Positions 5,001-7,070 of a stretch of DNA of 7,070 nt are shown here, piece after piece. The translations under genes were made by a program, and so were the position numbers. The stretch spans positions 1 to 7,070 of the forward strand of contig JAJTDX010000103.1 in the NCBI GenBank assembly GCA_021298235.1, read 5' to 3'. The notes under the pieces were generated by a model. The model had not been told where the DNA came from, did not search any database, and saw nothing but the letters and a program-made list of their open reading frames with translations. Within the stretch, counting starts at the first letter, position 1, and each line of letters begins with the position of its first letter. Source of the DNA: Cryomorphaceae bacterium. GTDB lineage: Bacteria > Bacteroidota > Bacteroidia > Flavobacteriales > Crocinitomicaceae.

Positions 5001-5142
5001 GTTTTGTCCTTTCGTATTCATTCAAAATATCAACTAATTTGTCAATGTAATATTGACTGTCAAACTGGTGTTCTGGATTTTCTTTGCAGAATGTAGCTAA
5101 ACCGCAAAATCTACCTAATGCTGTTGCTTGCGCGTCTGTCAT
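4930..5142 (-). CDS. First gene of leftward operon, small unknown protein
   Basis: Predicted 70-residue protein, the first gene behind the leftward promoter, with a perfect AGGAGGT ribosome site (5154-5148) 5 bases before the ATG, so expression is very likely. Residues 1-47 look like a compact helical unit (TDAQATALGRFCGLATFCKEN, then YYIDKLVDILNEY). The last 23 residues lie over the Erf start and are Ser-rich and less convincing, so the frame may have been extended by chance. No family is recognised. The position ahead of recombination genes is where lambda-like phages carry small antirestriction, kil-type or host-takeover proteins, but no motif supports any of these. Confidence 0.65.
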   Translation of the reverse strand: MTDAQATALGRFCGLATFCKENPEHQFDSQYYIDKLVDILNEYERTKHESNRTSISSCTEAIFSGAEERN

Positions 5143-5161
5143 TTGTCACCTCCTAATTGCA

Positions 5162-5190
5162 ACTGTAAACTGTTAATTTGAGTAAGTCAA
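5162..5190 (-). promoter_or_regulatory. Leftward early promoter (PL-like)
   Basis: On the minus strand TTGACT (5190-5185), a 17-base spacer and TACAGT (5167-5162) precede the first leftward gene, whose start codon is 20 bases past the -10 box. The -35 lies inside an 18-base word repeated in inverted orientation at the rightward promoter. Two AACTGT copies (5161-5166 and 5168-5173 as AACTGT) overlap the -10 region and could be part of an operator. Confidence 0.65.
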
Positions 5191-5201
5191 CAATTATTTT
5201 T
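5184..5201. repeat. 18-bp inverted repeat, left copy
   Basis: The reverse complement of these 18 bases (AAAAATAATTGTTGACTT) is found unchanged at 5725-5742. Each copy contains the -35 box of an outward-facing promoter plus the AT-rich stretch upstream of it. A perfect 18-base match at both ends of the control region suggests a shared binding site, for example for a repressor or for the alpha subunits of RNA polymerase. The two copies enclose the structured RNA. Confidence 0.85.
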
Positions 5202-5207
5202 GGGGCC

Positions 5208-5236
5208 TTGCAATGTGCGAAAAATGGGGTTAATAT
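5208..5236 (+). promoter_or_regulatory. Promoter of the structured RNA
   Basis: TTGCAA (5208-5213), a 17-base spacer and TAATAT (5231-5236) form a good plus-strand sigma70 promoter. It predicts a start near 5243, exactly at the first base of the first hairpin of the structured RNA, and no protein start follows closely with a normal site. This match of promoter and structure is one of the main reasons for placing the RNA on the plus strand. Confidence 0.65.
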
Positions 5237-5242
5237 CGTTTT

Positions 5243-5700
5243 GCCTGTGAAAAAGACAGGTCGCTTCAGCGGTGGAGCGTGAGTGATGACGAATCCCTAC
5301 GCATGGGTTTCGGTCTGGATGTGCGACTTCCCATCACTTGCGCCCATCTCTACCGCGACCGTGAACCCAGCCGTAGGGATTTTTCATTGGCCGCACTGTC
5401 CGCGATAGCAACGAGCCTGAATGGGCTGCTGACAAGAATACACATGGAATATGCTCACACGGCTTATATCCTTCGCGGCGTGTCAGAGAGCGACCGCACA
5501 AAATAGACGGTTCAATGGTGAGACAAGCCTTCTATTGATGAATCTCTGCCTTCGGGTGCTGTAGGTTTCTCAGGAGCCATTGAGACACTAGCAGAAGTGA
5601 TAGGGGCTATCACCTTTGGGGAACCTATGCCTAACCAAGATGCCCTTTGGAATCCAAGATGCCCTGTTTTTCTGTGCAGGCATCTTGGGCGGTCGGCAGC
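5243..5700 (+). ncRNA. Large structured non-coding RNA, family unassigned
   Basis: About 450 nt between divergent phage promoters with no supported protein gene. GC is about 53% over 5281-5700 (hand count) against about 33% over 5161-5220. Helices seen: 5244-5248/5256-5260; 5262-5267/5274-5279; a nested hairpin of 21 pairs, 5292-5301/5372-5381, 5304-5309/5364-5369, 5311-5315/5357-5361; 5429-5434/5481-5486; 5511-5518/5577-5584 continuing as 5519-5523/5568-5572 and ending near a C(UUCG)G loop at 5550-5555; 5597-5603/5607-5613; and 12 pairs 5654-5666/5677-5688. Long-range helices: 5491-5497/5689-5695 would close the 3' domain and 5259-5264/5490-5495 the 5' domain. AGTGATG (5282-5288) can pair with the big hairpin's loop (5332-5338), a pseudoknot. 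Its own promoter ends at 5236. No U-run terminator is seen, so the 3' end is uncertain. Large ornate phage RNAs such as GOLLD or ROOL are comparable in style; I cannot assign it to either. Confidence 0.75.
5292..5381 (+). other. 21-bp nested hairpin inside the structured RNA
   Basis: AATCCCTACG pairs with CGTAGGGATT (10 bp), TGGGTT with AACCCA (6 bp) and CGGTC with GACCG (5 bp), separated only by 1-2 base bulges. The apical part can extend by GATG/CATC and GCG/CGC around one mismatch. The stem is followed by TTTTT (5380-5384), so it could also act as a leaky terminator or a processing signal of the RNA. Confidence 0.85.
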
Positions 5701-5724
5701 TTCCATCACCAGCCAATCGAATAA

Positions 5725-5742
5725 AAAAATAATTGTTGACTT
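5725..5742. repeat. 18-bp inverted repeat, right copy
   Basis: AAAAATAATTGTTGACTT on the plus strand, the exact inverted partner of 5184-5201. It carries the -35 box of the rightward promoter. The copies are about 520 bases apart and face outward, giving the control region a mirror-like layout. Confidence 0.85.
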
Positions 5743-5765
5743 TTGTATTATTGACTGTTTATGAT
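5736..5765 (+). promoter_or_regulatory. Rightward early promoter (PR-like)
   Basis: TTGACT (5736-5741), an 18-base spacer and TATGAT (5760-5765) precede the rightward operon, whose first start codon is at 5794. A second TTGACT (5751-5756) lies inside the spacer, 15 bases on, and may belong to a binding site rather than a second promoter. Spacer length is one base over the optimum. Confidence 0.65.
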
Positions 5766-5793
5766 GTATTCACCTTAACAAAGGAGATATGAC

Positions 5794-6003
5794 ATGACAC
5801 AAAACGACATTATCAAGAATCACCTGAAAAACCATAAAACCATCACTACTCTGCAAGCATTTTCGATGTATGGCATCACGCGCCTTGCCTCAAGAATCCT
5901 TGAACTGCGCGAATCGGGAATGAAGATTTCCGGTTACATGATTGACGTTAAAAATCGTCGCGGCGAGATTGTTAAAGTTAAAAAATACTACGTGGGGAAA
6001 TAA
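5794..6003 (+). CDS. Small helix-turn-helix protein, head of rightward operon
   Basis: Predicted 69-residue DNA-binding protein. Residues 16-41 read as a helix-turn-helix: TITTLQAFSMYGITRLASRILELRE, with the pattern of short phage HTH proteins (often annotated as helix-turn-helix domain proteins of about 70 residues), then a beta hairpin or wing rich in Lys and Arg (VKNRRGEIVKVKKYYVGK). The ATG at 5794 has AAGGAG with a 7-base gap, and the gene is the first behind the rightward promoter. Its stop overlaps the next start (TAATG). In other phages similar proteins lie next to replication genes. It may be a regulator of the flanking promoters or part of the origin-binding machinery; the sequence does not decide. 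Confidence 0.8.
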   Translation: MTQNDIIKNHLKNHKTITTLQAFSMYGITRLASRILELRESGMKISGYMIDVKNRRGEIVKVKKYYVGK

Positions 6004-6245
6004 TGGACATTGGCGGAGAATTTACAACAACCGTTAATGACGTTGACGGTAACGAGCATGAAGTTACTGTGAGATACAAAGGTTATTACCAGCAAGAAAA
6101 AATATCGGGGCCACCAGAAAAATGTTATCCCGCAGAAGGTGAAATTGAATTGGAAGTAGATTTTCCTGCGAATTTTGAATTTGACCGAGAAAACCTTGAA
6201 GATTATATTTTAGACGAAGCATGGGGAGATTATTTAAATGGATGA
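6003..6245 (+). CDS. Acidic phage protein, 80 residues, unknown function
   Basis: Predicted 80-residue acidic protein, mostly beta in appearance (GEFTTTVNDVDGNEHEVTVRYKGYY, then GEIELEVDFPANFEF) with an acidic helical end (RENLEDYILDEAWGDYL). The first base of its ATG is the last base of the preceding TAA stop, and its end overlaps the next gene by 8 bases, so it belongs to a coupled operon. The upstream GGGG may serve as ribosome site. The negative charge could mimic nucleic acid, but no motif supports a DNA-mimic function. Family not recognised. Confidence 0.7.
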   Translation: MDIGGEFTTTVNDVDGNEHEVTVRYKGYYQQEKISGPPEKCYPAEGEIELEVDFPANFEFDRENLEDYILDEAWGDYLNG

Positions 6246-6546
6246 TTTCGAGATTTTTTGGAAAGCATACCCCCGGCGGGTAGCAAAAGCAGTTGCAAGA
6301 AAAGCATGGATGCAGACCGCTAAGATTAGACCCCCTCTTGACGAACTGCTGGCCGCGATTAATAGTCAATGCCAATCCGAACAATGGCAAAAAGATAATG
6401 GTCAATTCATTCCGCACCCGGCGACTTGGCTACGCGGAGAGCGTTGGTCGGATGAAATGGAAATTGACGTTCCTAAACAGTTAAGCAAAACCCTCGGAAC
6501 CCTTGTTGCTCTTGAAAGCTGGAAACGTGAACTGGCTGAAAAGTGA
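6238..6546 (+). CDS. Phage replication protein C-terminal domain (stand-alone)
   Basis: Predicted 102-residue protein. Residues 4-72 match the conserved end of many phage replication proteins and helicase loaders: FEIFWKAYPRR, K22-AW, then a helix, and IPHPATWLRGERWSDE. In those proteins an N-terminal winged-helix domain precedes this part; here it is absent, and the small HTH gene two positions upstream could supply it. A GGGGAG site lies 10 bases before the ATG at 6238. The last 25 residues are helical and charged. I infer a role in starting phage DNA replication, perhaps by loading the host helicase. The family signature is clear; the function is from family knowledge. Confidence 0.75.
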   Translation: MDDFEIFWKAYPRRVAKAVARKAWMQTAKIRPPLDELLAAINSQCQSEQWQKDNGQFIPHPATWLRGERWSDEMEIDVPKQLSKTLGTLVALESWKRELAEK

Positions 6547-6874
6547 AATCGTAGAAGGTCTGCAAAGATTAATTTCTTTGCGGCTAAAAAACGCTCCTTC
6601 AGCCGATACGGTTACTGCTACTGCCGTGGTTTGGTTTGAAACGGTAGCCAGCAGACCGATTTCATGGGATGAAAGGTTAGACAGGAAACGCATTAAAACG
6701 GCTTTTGGCGAGTTGTGCGCGACAGTTGATATATTCCCCGCCCCCGCACAATTCCTGCGCGTCTTGCCCCCGCGTGAGCAAGCGTTATGCCTTCCGCCGC
6801 CGCAGTCAAAAGAACTTTCTGCGGAGAATCGGGAAAAGCTAGATTTATTACTTAAAAAGTTAAGGAAAGTTTAG
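6527..6874 (+). CDS. Conserved phage protein, 115 residues, replication-linked
   Basis: Predicted 115-residue protein starting with GTG at 6527 (MNWLKSEIVEGLQRL), overlapping the previous gene by 20 bases. The frame is open from 6503 with TTG codons, but the GTG gives the start usual for this kind of protein, with GGA just upstream. I recall similar proteins in phages and prophages of beta- and gammaproteobacteria: an N-terminal helix, TVTATAVVWFETV, a WDE..D..R...AF segment and a Pro-rich middle with PAPAQFLRVLPPR. No catalytic motif is seen. It follows the replication protein, so a role in replication is inferred from position. The final base of its TAG stop is the first base of the tRNA. 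Confidence 0.72.
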   Translation: MNWLKSEIVEGLQRLISLRLKNAPSADTVTATAVVWFETVASRPISWDERLDRKRIKTAFGELCATVDIFPAPAQFLRVLPPREQALCLPPPQSKELSAENREKLDLLLKKLRKV

Positions 6875-6956
6875 GGCGAGTGGTGAAATTGGTAAACACA
6901 GCAGACTTAAAATCTGCCGCTAACGCTTGCCGGTTCGATTCCGGCCTCGCCTACCA
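6874..6956 (+). tRNA. tRNA-Leu (anticodon UAA)
   Basis: An 83-base tRNA with encoded CCA. The acceptor stem is GGGCGAG (6874-6880) with CTCGCCT (6946-6952), including a G1-U72 wobble; the discriminator is A at 6953 and CCA is 6954-6956. The anticodon stem GCAGA/TCTGC (6901-6905/6913-6917) carries the loop CTTAAAA with anticodon TAA at 6908-6910. The T-arm is GCCGG/CCGGC with TTCGATT. The variable arm is longer than in class I tRNAs, as expected for leucine. It decodes UUA, a codon common in AT-rich phage genes, so it probably aids phage translation. No integrase or att duplication is seen beside it, so it looks phage-carried rather than an integration target. Confidence 0.93.
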
Positions 6957-6971
6957 AATGTAGGACAAGAA

Positions 6972-7070
6972 ATGACCGACACGAACGCGGAACTGCGGAA
7001 TAAGCTACTAAAGTGCGCGAATGACAATATATGCAGCTTATGTGGTAACGCCATTGACCGAGCAAGGAGC
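6972..7070 (+). CDS. Start of a probable HNH nuclease (cut by window edge)
   Basis: The first 33 codons of a gene that runs off the window. ATG at 6972 has AGGA 6 bases upstream, just after the tRNA. The visible part has a charged N-terminal helix (MTDTNAELRNKLLK), then C21-x2-C24-G-N-x-I, the first zinc knuckle of HNH endonucleases and related zinc proteins. The DH and HNH residues lie beyond the edge, so the family is a guess from this knuckle. If right, HNH genes flank both sides of the early region. Confidence 0.55.
   Translation, partial: MTDTNAELRNKLLKCANDNICSLCGNAIDRARS

Noticed and set aside
5279..5506. 75-codon plus-strand frame starting with GTG
   Set aside because: It lies wholly inside the structured RNA, its GTG is only one base from the GGAG, and the product has no recognisable domain. 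The helices explain the composition better.
5243..5700. Group I or group II intron as explanation of the structured region
   Set aside because: I do not see the conserved group I core words or a group II domain V, and the region interrupts no gene.
5512..5709. 65-codon minus-strand frame
   Set aside because: No ribosome site, unnatural composition and located opposite the 3' domain of the structured RNA.
6064..6417. 117-codon minus-strand frame
   Set aside because: It is the antisense of the acidic gene and the replication gene; no ribosome site or motif supports it.
6481..6693. 70-codon minus-strand frame
   Set aside because: Antisense to the conserved 115-residue phage gene; no supporting signal.
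6874..6956. tRNA-Leu as the phage attachment site
   Set aside because: No integrase gene or repeated tRNA 3' end is visible in the window, and the tRNA lies inside an operon of phage genes.
1..7070. CRISPR array, insertion sequence or toxin-antitoxin pair
   Set aside because: No regularly spaced repeats, no transposase and no recognisable toxin or antitoxin family was found on either strand.

Overview
This window is part of the early region of a tailed, probably temperate, bacteriophage or prophage, most likely from a Gram-negative (proteobacterial) host. The evidence is a lambda-like set of tightly packed small genes: an Erf-type annealing protein, a YqaJ/lambda-type exonuclease, a protein with an SSB-like tail, NinG, a TraR/DksA-type zinc finger, MazG, HNH nucleases, a replication-protein fragment and a phage tRNA. 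No integrase, repressor, structural or lysis gene is visible. The protein-coding parts are AT-rich.

Layout. From 140 to 5142 almost everything is coded on the minus strand and is read from right to left. The order of transcription is: small unknown (5142), Erf (5000), YqaJ exonuclease (4464), SSB-tailed protein (3836), three small unknowns (3589, 3359, 3214), NinG (3066), TraR-like (2630), zinc protein (2445), zinc ribbon (2156), DNA-binding-repeat protein (1984) and MazG (1743). A second promoter at 1390-1417 then leads a winged-helix protein (1357), a Dps-like DUF5856-type protein (1126), a small zinc protein (767) and an HNH endonuclease (586). Most junctions are ATGA-type or few-base overlaps, so this is a translationally coupled operon. 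Two of these small genes (3413-3589 and 3195-3359) are short and easily missed.

From 5794 rightward the plus strand carries a short operon: an HTH protein, an acidic protein, a replication-protein C-terminal domain, a conserved phage protein, tRNA-Leu(UAA), and the first 33 codons of a probable HNH nuclease cut by the window edge.

Between the two operons (about 5160-5790) lies what looks like a divergent control region. It has outward promoters that share a perfect 18-bp inverted repeat. Where a lambda-like phage would carry a repressor gene, there is instead a GC-rich stretch of about 450 nt with its own good promoter (5208-5236, plus strand). This stretch folds by eye into long, nested, mutually consistent helices, including a 21-bp hairpin and a possible pseudoknot. 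I read it as a large structured non-coding RNA of unassigned family, and it is the most interesting item in the window.

Other points worth a look are two A7 tracts (2175-2181 and 3012-3018) where a one-base shift would remove long gene overlaps, a perfect terminator facing the wrong way inside the leftward operon (3387-3414), and a tRNA whose first base is the last base of the preceding stop codon. All family assignments are by eye from motifs; no database search was possible.
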